DNA of 7,443 nucleotides, taken from positions 1-7,443 of the forward strand of contig RPPU01000221.1 of the NCBI GenBank assembly GCA_003819975.1, written 5' to 3'. The notes under the pieces were generated by a model. That model did no database searches and was not told where the DNA came from. It saw only the letters and a program-made list of their open reading frames with translations. The translations under genes and the position numbers were made by a program. Numbering within the stretch: position 1 is the first letter of the stretch; each line of letters begins with the position of its first letter. The stretch is from Desulfobacteraceae bacterium (GTDB lineage: Bacteria; Desulfobacterota; DSM-4660; Desulfatiglandales; HGW-15). Shown here one piece after another: positions 1 through 5,787 of this stretch.

Positions 1-1052
1 ACCTGGAAAGATCCGTCCTGGACCTTATTATAATAACTCAAGCCCGAACCAACCACGCCCAATGCGGCCGCCGGATTCGTGACCGTATCCGTACTGGTCA
101 CATCGGTAAAACCGTTCAAACCCACACCCAGGCTATGGACTTGATTGATCTGCCAGATGATCGCTTTGGCCATCTCATCCATATCGGCTTGATACTTGGG
201 AATCGTCACATCCCGCACATCCAGCCAGCCCCCTAATTTTCCGCCCGTAATCGTATCCGTAATGTTTACCGAGCCGGTGCCCGAACTTTCCCAGTCGATT
301 TGGTCGTCATCCAGACTTAACAAGTAATTTTCAGTCTTGCAGCACAGCAAATAACCGCGGCCGGTGCTGACGGTCATGTTGCCGTCTTCGCTCTCATAGG
401 CCTTGATGTTCATATATTCGGCCAATTGGGCCACATACTGGTTGCGTTGGTCCTTGAGGTCATTGGCCTCCCCCATGACCTGCATGCCCACGATTTGCCC
501 GTTCAGGGTTGCGATCTTGGCGGTCAGCGCATTGATGTTTTCAAGCGTGGCGGTAAGGGTATGGTTGATCTCCTGCTGCATTTCGGTCAAGTCCGAGGAA
601 AGACCCTGAAAAGCCTGGGCCAAGAGCACACCGCGTTCATAGATGATCTCCCTTTCCGGAATCCCGGAAGGGTTATTGCTGAGATCATACCAGGCGTTCC
701 AAAAATCCACGAGTTGGGTGCTGAGTCCGTTCTCCGTGTTTTCGCTGAAAAGGCCCTCTATGGTGCTCAGATAAATCTCTTTTTCTTTCATGGAGGAGAG
801 TTCGGACCCGCGTTCCCTTAAGCGGTTCTCCACAAAGCTGTCCGTGTTGCGCAATACCTCATCGAGACTGCATCCACGGCCGAAGATTTTACCGGCATAG
901 GGCGAGCCCTCAATCGCCGACAGAATCGGGGATTGCTTGGAATAACCGGGGGTGTTGACATTGGCGATGTTATGGCTGATGATGTCAATGGCGCCCCTTT
1001 GAGTCAAAAGAGCTTCCTTAGCCACATTTAAAACCAAACCGACGCCGCTCAT
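1..1052 (-). CDS. flgK: Flagellar hook-associated protein 1 (FlgK), N-terminal part, runs off window
   Basis: FlgK is the first hook-filament junction protein, exported by the flagellar type III system and placed on the hook tip before FlgL and flagellin. About 350 residues are visible from an ATG at 1052-1050; the 3' end lies outside the window. The N-terminus carries the axial-protein signature SHNIANVNTPGYS (residues 26-38). Further along are FlgK-typical blocks: DLKDQRNQYVAQL (198-210), GKLGGWLDVRD (271-281) and INQVHSLGVGLNG (302-314). The start is 2 bp after the flgN stop, and its Shine-Dalgarno AGAGGT lies inside the last flgN codons, so the two genes are probably translationally coupled. 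Three cysteines (61, 237, 238), two of them adjacent, are odd for an axial protein. The identification is firm; only the C-terminal half is unseen. Confidence 0.96.
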   Translation of the reverse strand, partial: MSGVGLVLNVAKEALLTQRGAIDIISHNIANVNTPGYSKQSPILSAIEGSPYAGKIFGRGCSLDEVLRNTDSFVENRLRERGSELSSMKEKEIYLSTIEGLFSENTENGLSTQLVDFWNAWYDLSNNPSGIPEREIIYERGVLLAQAFQGLSSDLTEMQQEINHTLTATLENINALTAKIATLNGQIVGMQVMGEANDLKDQRNQYVAQLAEYMNIKAYESEDGNMTVSTGRGYLLCCKTENYLLSLDDDQIDWESSGTGSVNITDTITGGKLGGWLDVRDVTIPKYQADMDEMAKAIIWQINQVHSLGVGLNGFTDVTSTDTVTNPAAALGVVGSGLSYYNKVQDGSFQ

Positions 1053-1054
1053 AA

Positions 1055-1510
1055 TCAGACCTCTTTGTATAAAATCAAGGGGGAGTAATTTCCGGCTTTT
1101 TTCAAACCGGGACCATAGGCTTGCCCGATCTCCCCGCTGGACATAAAAATTTGAACCAGCTCGTCAAAAAAACCCAGGGTTTCCTGAATAAAAAGCACAT
1201 TATCCTTAACGCGCGAACGCACTTCTTCTTTCAGATGGGTGACCCGGGCGGAGAGGGATGTGAGCGCGTACCGGTCAGCCGTTGAGACCGGTTGTTTTTC
1301 TCCATCTTGGGCCAATAAACCTTTGATCTCACCCTGGACCCCTTCAATGGATTCCAAAAGGCCCTGCTTCTTTTCCATAACCCCCCACAAGTTCTCCAGG
1401 TTCAGGTTGATCAGGTTGTCCCGTTCCAGGTCCAGGCAATTTAAAAGATCCTGGAAGAGCGCCGCCTCTTTTTGATATCCGGCCGTGATTTTTTCATGCA
1501 AAGTTTCCAT
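1055..1510 (-). CDS. flgN: Flagellar export chaperone FlgN family protein
   Basis: A 151-residue, mostly helical protein with the features of FlgN, the cytosolic chaperone that binds the C-termini of FlgK and FlgL and brings them to the export gate. Two long amphipathic helical stretches (about residues 3-68 and 78-125) are separated by a short polar turn, and the protein ends in a G/P/Y-containing tail (GPGLKKAGNYSPL, 133-145), as FlgN-family proteins often do. Length is close to the family norm of about 140-160. The ATG at 1510 is preceded by AAGGA at 8 nt spacing. Its position directly before flgK, with a 2-bp gap, is the strongest support, because the sequence family is weakly conserved. 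It follows flgJ after a 180-bp gap that may hold its own promoter. Confidence 0.88.
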   Translation of the reverse strand: METLHEKITAGYQKEAALFQDLLNCLDLERDNLINLNLENLWGVMEKKQGLLESIEGVQGEIKGLLAQDGEKQPVSTADRYALTSLSARVTHLKEEVRSRVKDNVLFIQETLGFFDELVQIFMSSGEIGQAYGPGLKKAGNYSPLILYKEV

Positions 1511-1548
1511 GGATTTATTCCTTATGGTTCAAGCCTATCGAGCTTGCG

Positions 1549-1554
1549 ATTATA
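1549..1554 (-). promoter_or_regulatory. Possible sigma-70 -10 element upstream of flgN
   Basis: The minus strand reads TATAAT, about 39 nt before the flgN ATG. No good -35 hexamer is present at 16-18 bp (the best options are A-rich, such as AAAAGA) and there is no extended TG. The exact -10 match makes a promoter possible but unproven. Confidence 0.25.
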
Positions 1555-1591
1555 ACGCGATATGGCGCGTTTCTTTTTCTATCCGCTACAA

Positions 1592-1620
1592 TATAGGGTC
1601 TCATCTTGCGGAACCCTATA
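1592..1620. repeat. Perfect 8-bp inverted repeat in flgJ-flgN gap
   Basis: TATAGGGT (1592-1599) and ACCCTATA (1613-1620) are exact reverse complements around a 13-nt spacer. Neither strand has a T tract directly after the stem, so it does not look like a standard intrinsic terminator. It could be an mRNA hairpin, an attenuator or a binding site for a dimeric regulator of flgN-flgK. Confidence 0.65.
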
Positions 1621-1637
1621 CTCCGCTCTTATCTGAC

Positions 1638-1665
1638 TTATCGACTAAAACCTGAAATCGCTAAA
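1638..1665 (-). promoter_or_regulatory. Weak sigma-28-like motif upstream of flgN
   Basis: The minus strand reads GTCGATAA (1645-1638), one mismatch from the FliA -10 consensus GCCGATAA. A TTTA lies 16 nt upstream (1665-1662), where TAAA at 15 nt would be expected. flgN and flgK are late FliA-dependent genes in enteric bacteria, so the location is sensible. The -35 half is poor, so this is only a candidate. Confidence 0.2.
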
Positions 1666-1690
1666 ATCAGCCTATTACCCTGTTTAAGTC

Positions 1691-2422
1691 TCATTCCTTT
1701 AATAAAAGAGCCTGTTCAACGGGTAAAAACTCCGCGGGATCCAAATATTGTCCGTTTTTACGCACTTCAAAATGCAGATGGGGGCCGGTGCTGCGGCCGC
1801 TGGAGCCCACCTTGCTGATCATGACGCCCTTTTCCACCCAGGCCCCAACCTGGACATTATTTTCCTGATTGTGGGCATAAAGGGTGCTGAACCCCTTGCC
1901 GTGATCCAGCAACACCATATTCCCATACCCTTCTTGATATTCGCTGACCAGCACCCGGCCGGCCAGGGCCGCTTTGACCGGCGTACCGCTTTCCGCTTTC
2001 AAATCAATGCCATAGTGGAACTTGTCTTCTGCGCTAAAAGGATCTTTGCGCCAACCGAATCCGGAAACAACATTTCCCGGCACCGGCCGGAGGGGCTGCC
2101 CCGAATTTGAAAACCCCGGCAAACCTTCCGGACCCTGGTTGTCCATGCCTTTTAGTTGTTGATAAAGCGCATAGGCGAGGCTGTTGGGTCCCCCACCCAT
2201 CATATTTTTGGACAACTCCTGGTCCAACATGCTTTCATAAATCTCTTCGCCTTGACCGCCGCTCATCAGTCCTGATTTATCGATGGTCGCGCGCATACTC
2301 CGCAGCAATTGGTAGGTGAAAACCGATTCAAAATCCTCGCAAGCTTTGCGCAACTTGCGGTCGCGCTGTTCCAGAGGATTGATCGTGCCGATGAACCGGC
2401 TCTGATTGATCTCCGTTGTCAT
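1691..2422 (-). CDS. flgJ: FlgJ: rod-binding domain fused to M23 metalloendopeptidase
   Basis: A 243-residue two-domain protein. Residues about 20-92 match the FlgJ N-terminal rod-binding/capping domain (KACEDFESVFTYQLLRSM, then IYESMLDQELSKNM), which guides rod assembly in the periplasm. After a Gly/Pro/Asn linker (about 92-115), residues about 116-234 form an M23 (LytM/lysostaphin-like) peptidase. The zinc ligands are H136 and D140 (HYGID) and H217, and H184 (LYAH) and H215 (HLH) complete the active site, so the enzyme looks intact. It should cleave peptide cross-links so the rod can pass through peptidoglycan. In enteric FlgJ this job is done by a C-terminal glucosaminidase. There is no Sec signal, as expected for type III export. 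The ATG is preceded by a strong AGGGAGGGGG. It lies between flgI and flgN, separated from both by long gaps. Confidence 0.94.
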   Translation of the reverse strand: MTTEINQSRFIGTINPLEQRDRKLRKACEDFESVFTYQLLRSMRATIDKSGLMSGGQGEEIYESMLDQELSKNMMGGGPNSLAYALYQQLKGMDNQGPEGLPGFSNSGQPLRPVPGNVVSGFGWRKDPFSAEDKFHYGIDLKAESGTPVKAALAGRVLVSEYQEGYGNMVLLDHGKGFSTLYAHNQENNVQVGAWVEKGVMISKVGSSGRSTGPHLHFEVRKNGQYLDPAEFLPVEQALLLKE

Positions 2423-2525
2423 TAAGAACCCCCTCCCTTTCTTCTTTGCTCCCTATCTCTCTATTATTCTCCCGGCCTCTCCTCCGGTCATCTTTCCCTT
2501 TACTCTCTTTTTATTCTCACGCTTG

Positions 2526-2551
2526 TCCGCCGAAGGTCTTCCGAAGGCGGA
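2526..2551. repeat. GC-rich hairpin built on duplicated CCGAAGG
   Basis: TCCGCC (2526-2531) and GGCGGA (2546-2551) are exact reverse complements. Inside, CCGAAGG occurs twice (2530-2536 and 2541-2547). The element therefore looks like a simple TCCGCCGAAGGCGGA hairpin expanded by an 11-bp duplication. On the plus strand it is followed by ATTTT, on the minus strand by no T run, so it is not an obvious terminator for the flg operon. Confidence 0.6.
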
Positions 2552-2568
2552 TTTTCACCTTTGCCCTC

Positions 2569-2664
2569 ACTCTCTCACTCTCTTGCTCTCTCGCTCTCTT
2601 GCTTTCTTACTTTCTTACTTTCTTACTTTCTTACGTTCTTACGTTCTTACTTTCTTGCTTCCTT
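2569..2664. repeat. 12-copy imperfect octamer tandem array (ACTTTCTT-like)
   Basis: Twelve consecutive 8-bp units can be read in a fixed register. In order they are ACTCTCTC, ACTCTCTT, GCTCTCTC, GCTCTCTT, GCTTTCTT, three ACTTTCTT, two ACGTTCTT, ACTTTCTT and GCTTCCTT. Every unit starts with a purine followed by C, and the rest is pyrimidine except for the G in ACGTTCTT. Neighbouring units are most alike, as expected if the array grew by slippage and then drifted. There are no spacers, so it is not a CRISPR array. Confidence 0.9.
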
Positions 2665-2685
2665 CATCCTTCATCCTTCATCCTT
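2665..2685. repeat. Three-copy CATCCTT heptamer array
   Basis: Three exact CATCCTT units follow the octamer array directly, with a degenerate extension rich in CCTT up to the flgI stop. On the transcribed strand each unit reads AAGGATG, a Shine-Dalgarno-like AAGG joined to ATG. The spacing is too short for normal initiation. Confidence 0.85.
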
Positions 2686-2712
2686 TTCCTTCACCCTTGC
2701 ACCCTTCCTCCC

Positions 2713-3837
2713 CTAAAATATCTCCAAATCCGCCTGCAAAGCACCGCTGGCTTTGATGGCCTGAAAAACCGTGATCAAGTCCCGCGGCGATACGCCCACG
2801 GCATTCAAGGCCTTGACCAGATCCCCGAGGGTGGCGCCGCCCGACATCAGAATCAAACGTTTATCGTCTTCTTTCACTTCCACTTTGCTCTCCGGAGTCA
2901 CGGTCGTCTGCCCGCCCGAAGAAAGGGGCGACGGTTGACTCACGTTCTGCTCTTCCTTGATCTGCACGCTGAGGTTGCCGTGGGCAATGGCCACCGCGGA
3001 AATCCGCACGTTTTCGCCCATGACCACCGTACCGGTGCGTTCGTTTAATACGATTTTGGCCCGGCTATCCAACTCGATTTGCAACTGTTCCAGGGAAGCC
3101 ACCAGGCTAACCACGCGGGTCTTTTGTTCTTCGGTCAGCCTGATCCGGATGGTGCCGGCGTCGCTGGGAAAGGCCTTGACATCTTTCAGATTCTGGCTGA
3201 TGACCGTTGCCACCCGGGTGGCGGTGGTGAAATCGGGCTGGTTCAAGGCAATGACCAAATCATCGAGCTGTTGAAAATCAAAAGGAATCTCTTTCTCGAT
3301 TGAGGCGCCGTTGGGGATATTGCCGACCGTGGGATGGTTTTTGGAAACACCCCCGCCCGACGCTCCGGAACTGGCAAAACCGCCCACCAACAGCGGACCC
3401 TGGGCCAGGGCATAAATCTGATTATCCACCCCCCGCAAAGGCGACATCAGCAAGGTCCCGCCTTGCAGGCTCTTGGCATCGCCAATCGAAGAAATCAACA
3501 CATCCACTTTGCTCCCTACCCTGGCAAAAGGCGGCAAATTGGCCGTGAGCATCACCGCCGCCACATTGGAAACCTTGACCTGGTCTTTGCTCACATGCAC
3601 GCCCAGACGTTCCATCATATTGACCAACGACTGTACCGTGAACTTGGTCCCGGTTCCGTCGCCAGTGCCGTTTAAACCGACCACCAGGCCATAGCCCACC
3701 AGTTGATTGGAACGGGTGCCCTTTAAGGAAGCAATGTCTTTAAGCCTGGCCGCGGATGCCGCCGGGCAAAACCCAAGCAGAAACACGCCCAATTGAAGCA
3801 CCAAACCGATCGTCATCCCTTTGCTGAGTACGTTCAT
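2713..3837 (-). CDS. flgI: Flagellar P-ring protein FlgI
   Basis: FlgI is exported by Sec to the periplasm, where it polymerises into the P ring around the rod in the peptidoglycan layer. The 374 residues begin with a signal peptide: basic start, hydrophobic core (about 9-24), then ASA with likely cleavage before A30. The mature protein opens with ARLKDIASLKG, and NQLVGYGLVVGLNGTGD (44-60) is a family hallmark. The C-terminus, GALQADLEIF, is also typical. Length is close to the E. coli protein (about 365). The mature part contains no cysteine, so the disulfide known in E. coli FlgI cannot form. An AGAGGA lies 8 nt before the ATG, overlapping the flgH stop region; the junction is 11 bp. It acts with FlgA and FlgH, encoded just upstream. 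Confidence 0.97.
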   Translation of the reverse strand: MNVLSKGMTIGLVLQLGVFLLGFCPAASAARLKDIASLKGTRSNQLVGYGLVVGLNGTGDGTGTKFTVQSLVNMMERLGVHVSKDQVKVSNVAAVMLTANLPPFARVGSKVDVLISSIGDAKSLQGGTLLMSPLRGVDNQIYALAQGPLLVGGFASSGASGGGVSKNHPTVGNIPNGASIEKEIPFDFQQLDDLVIALNQPDFTTATRVATVISQNLKDVKAFPSDAGTIRIRLTEEQKTRVVSLVASLEQLQIELDSRAKIVLNERTGTVVMGENVRISAVAIAHGNLSVQIKEEQNVSQPSPLSSGGQTTVTPESKVEVKEDDKRLILMSGGATLGDLVKALNAVGVSPRDLITVFQAIKASGALQADLEIF

Positions 3838-3848
3838 GTTTTTTTCCT

Positions 3849-4643
3849 CTAAAACGGCCAGACAAAATCGATGGCCCGCATCAGCCAGCCCGGCCGCTGC
3901 TTGTCGCTGACCACGCCCCGGCCCGAATAACTGATCTTGGCATCGGCAATATAACTGGAAAGGACCGTGTTATCGGGCGAGATATCCACCGGCCGGATCA
4001 AACCGGAAAGGGTGATAAACTGCTCTTCATTATTGACCTTGATCTCGCGCACGCCTTGAATGAACAGATTGCCGTTCGGCATCACATCCACGACCCGCGC
4101 GGTGATCGAGGCGGTCATGCTTTCATTGCGACTGGTTTCACCCGACCCGTCAAAACTGTTTGTGATTGAACCTTTGGCCAAACTGCTCAGATTTAACCCG
4201 CTCCTCACCTTATCGTTACCCAAGGATGTCAATTCTTTGATCTTATTTTCCCAGCCAAAGGCATTATCGATGCCCGCGTCAATGGATGACTCCCGGCCGG
4301 TCTTGGTATTGGCCTTTTTAGAGGCTTGGGAGGTTTCCACGATACTGACGGTTACGAGGTCCCCTACACGGAAAGCCCGCATATCCTTGCTGAATTCCTG
4401 ATAAGAATTTTCATTCCAAAGACTGGCCCCGGCCGCGGGATCCGGATTGATTCGGGTCGCCATGGTGGCAATGGCCGGTTTCCGGGCCGCCCAATCAGGC
4501 AGGGTTTCCGGCTTTCTAAGGTTAATTTTTTCCATGGTGGCGCAACTCATCAGAATAAAGGTTGCAAGAACAATGCCTATGCTCATCATAGCCCGCTGGA
4601 TCATGGAATACCCCTTTGCTTGAATGATCGGATCTCTGCTCAT
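3849..4643 (-). CDS. flgH: Flagellar L-ring lipoprotein FlgH
   Basis: FlgH forms the L ring in the outer membrane as a lipoprotein. The sequence shows a hydrophobic stretch ending in the lipobox LMSC, with C34 as the acylated residue. The FlgH core follows: GASLWNEN (72-79), the FRVGDLVTV block (91-99), GNLFIQGVREIKVNNEEQ (191-208), and the conserved end WLMRAIDFVWPF. At 264 residues it is somewhat longer than E. coli FlgH (232). Two starts are plausible. The first ATG (4643) has AAGGGAGGG overlapping the flgA stop codon. An internal ATG (4604, M14) has AAAGGGG at good spacing and would give a more ordinary 20-residue lipoprotein signal. I chose the first because its ribosome site is stronger. 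Confidence 0.96.
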   Translation of the reverse strand: MSRDPIIQAKGYSMIQRAMMSIGIVLATFILMSCATMEKINLRKPETLPDWAARKPAIATMATRINPDPAAGASLWNENSYQEFSKDMRAFRVGDLVTVSIVETSQASKKANTKTGRESSIDAGIDNAFGWENKIKELTSLGNDKVRSGLNLSSLAKGSITNSFDGSGETSRNESMTASITARVVDVMPNGNLFIQGVREIKVNNEEQFITLSGLIRPVDISPDNTVLSSYIADAKISYSGRGVVSDKQRPGWLMRAIDFVWPF

Positions 4644-4654
4644 GATACCCTCCC

Positions 4655-5638
4655 TTAAAAATGGACCGTGACCATCCCCGGATTGACAACCGTGGCTAGG
4701 ATCTCTTTACCGCTGCCGACATTGATCACCTTGACCTGATCGCCTTGTTGCCCGTTTTCCTGGGCGATTCCCAGGGTCGTCACCGTAATCAACCCGTTGT
4801 CGGCCCGGATCACGACTTGTTTGCCTTTTTGCACCATGGGAATATCCTGCATCATCGCTACGGTCAGAATCTGGCCCGACTGGATATGGCGGGTCGCCCG
4901 CTTGCCCACGATATCTTCCCAGCGGGGATTGGATTCCGGGCGCACATCTTTGATTTTCTCCAGCGCCAAGGTCAGATCCTCCTTGGTGATGACGGCGCCG
5001 CGGTCGATCTTATGCGCCGCGCGAATGACTTCTTTTTGCAGCAGCACTTCTCCGGACAAGGAAATGGTTCGGACGGTCTTCCCGTTCACGTTTACCTGGG
5101 CCGTTAAAAAAACATGACCCAAATAACCCTGGCCCGATCGTTCCTGAACTTCCACCGCCAACCGCCCCTGGGGTAAGGTGATGATTCCGGGCGTGCTGAT
5201 GCGCGCGAAAAAAATTTCGCTCGCCTTCCAGGGCGCGTTCTTGCGGATATATCCCCTAAAAATCTCCTCAAACTGTTCGATGCTGATCGATTGGGCCGTT
5301 CTTTTCACGATCACGTTTTCCGGCCAAACCGTCTGCCCGTTCGCGCCGGCCTGAACAGCCGGGCCGAGCCGATATTGCAGGAAGGGCCGGTTCAAGGTCA
5401 AGACTTCTCCCGGCGCCGGCGCCGCGGATACAACCAGGGCTCCCAAGCGCGCCGCGCTTCCGTCGTCGGCCGGACTCAAAACCGCAATATCCTTTAAAAG
5501 AATCGTATCTTCATTGACCGTGACTTCTTTTTTAAAAACGACCTCCAGACCTTGGACCGTCGCACCGCACAAGCACACGGCCAAGACCAGCAGGCCGCCT
5601 ACAATTAGCTCTTGATGGATGTTTTTTGGGTTTCTCAT
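4655..5638 (-). CDS. flgA: Flagellar P-ring assembly chaperone FlgA
   Basis: FlgA is a periplasmic chaperone that helps FlgI assemble into the P ring. The 327 residues start with a Sec signal (hydrophobic about 11-25). The N-terminal domain begins near LEVVFKKEVTVNEDTILLKD (31-50). From about residue 203 there is a SAF-type module: VIRAAHKIDRGAVITKEDLT (204-223), then GKRATRHIQSGQILT (245-259). The C-terminal beta region ends GKEILATVVNPGMVTVHF, close to the usual FlgA ending. It is longer than E. coli FlgA (about 219) but normal for lineages where FlgA has an extra N-terminal domain. AGAGG lies about 5 nt before the ATG. Its stop is 11 bp from flgH, and the flgH ribosome site starts within that stop codon. 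Placement directly before flgH-flgI fits its role. Confidence 0.95.
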   Translation of the reverse strand: MRNPKNIHQELIVGGLLVLAVCLCGATVQGLEVVFKKEVTVNEDTILLKDIAVLSPADDGSAARLGALVVSAAPAPGEVLTLNRPFLQYRLGPAVQAGANGQTVWPENVIVKRTAQSISIEQFEEIFRGYIRKNAPWKASEIFFARISTPGIITLPQGRLAVEVQERSGQGYLGHVFLTAQVNVNGKTVRTISLSGEVLLQKEVIRAAHKIDRGAVITKEDLTLALEKIKDVRPESNPRWEDIVGKRATRHIQSGQILTVAMMQDIPMVQKGKQVVIRADNGLITVTTLGIAQENGQQGDQVKVINVGSGKEILATVVNPGMVTVHF

Positions 5639-5656
5639 AATGCCTCTTGCTTTTAG

Positions 5657-5717
5657 GATACCGGCTATTAGGTGTTGATAAAGAAAAACATCATTTTTAA
5701 ATCGTTTACCCGGTATC
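5657..5717. repeat. Spaced inverted repeat GATACCGG / CCGGTATC upstream of flgA
   Basis: GATACCGG (5657-5664) and CCGGTATC (5710-5717) are exact reverse complements, 45 nt apart, in the flgG-flgA gap. The spacer is AT-rich. It could close a long mRNA hairpin around the flgA leader or be two operator halves. An 8-bp match at this distance could also be chance. Confidence 0.4.
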
Positions 5718-5722
5718 GTCTT

Positions 5723-5746
5723 ATTCCGGCCTTCCCGGGCCGGAAT
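5723..5746. repeat. Perfect GC-rich hairpin in flgG-flgA gap
   Basis: ATTCCGGCC (5723-5731) and GGCCGGAAT (5738-5746) pair perfectly around a 6-nt loop. On the plus strand a run of seven T follows 5 nt later (5752-5758). The operon is transcribed the other way, where no T run follows. It may therefore act as an mRNA stabilising or processing hairpin, or as a barrier to antisense transcription. Confidence 0.65.
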
Positions 5747-5756
5747 TCATGTTTTT

Positions 5757-5780
5757 TTGATCCTGGATTTTCAGGATCAA
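5757..5780. repeat. Second perfect hairpin just after flgG stop
   Basis: TTGATCCTG (5757-5765) and CAGGATCAA (5772-5780) are exact reverse complements with a 6-nt loop, 7 bp downstream of the flgG stop codon. On the transcribed strand it is followed by a run of A, not T, so a rho-independent terminator is unlikely. With the hairpin at 5723-5746 it forms a pair of tandem stem-loops that could shield the 3' end of flgG mRNA. Confidence 0.65.
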
Positions 5781-5787
5781 TAAAACA

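Larger units (their letters stand above)
1511..1690 (-). other. flgJ-flgN intergenic region without flgM
   Basis: This 180-bp gap holds no credible gene. In many related operons flgM (about 90-100 codons) sits here, but the gap is too short for it and the minus-strand frames are broken by stops. It contains a perfect 8-bp inverted repeat (1592-1620) and a 5-bp one (CAAGC/GCTTG, 1530-1546). It also contains a perfect TATAAT hexamer and a weak sigma-28-like motif. These suggest a regulatory spacer before the late genes flgN-flgK, but that role is inferred. Confidence 0.6.
2423..2712 (-). other. flgI-flgJ intergenic region, purine-rich on the transcribed strand
   Basis: This 290-bp gap has no credible gene. 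The plus strand is overwhelmingly pyrimidine, so a read-through flgI-flgJ mRNA would carry a long polypurine leader before flgJ. It holds a 12-unit octamer array (2569-2664), three CATCCTT heptamers (2665-2685) and a GC-rich hairpin (2526-2551). It ends in the strong flgJ Shine-Dalgarno. No promoter consensus stands out. Plus-strand reading frames here give only Leu/Ser-rich low-complexity peptides. Confidence 0.8.

Noticed and set aside
426..821. Plus-strand open frame of 131 codons
   Set aside because: It lies wholly antisense to flgK, whose protein matches its family throughout.
1638..1694. 18-codon minus-strand peptide starting at an ATGA overlap with the flgJ stop
   Set aside because: The only Shine-Dalgarno-like sequence abuts the ATG with no spacing, and the peptide has no recognisable feature; the overlap is probably chance.
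1748..2110. Plus-strand open frame of 120 codons
   Set aside because: Antisense to the M23 domain of FlgJ, with no recognisable domain.
2569..2685. Possible CRISPR array
   Set aside because: Units are 7-8 bp, contiguous and without unique spacers.
2416..3048. Plus-strand open frame with a hydrophobic Leu/Ser/Phe-rich repeat that looks like membrane segments
   Set aside because: The repeat is the translation of the octamer array, and the rest lies antisense to flgI, which is a certain gene. No ribosome site or family resemblance.
4745..5107. Plus-strand open frame of 120 codons
   Set aside because: Antisense to flgA; composition follows the shadow of the real frame.
5723..5758. Intrinsic terminator (hairpin then T7) on the plus strand
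   Set aside because: The T run is 5 nt from the stem and no plus-strand gene exists for it to terminate; reported as a hairpin only.
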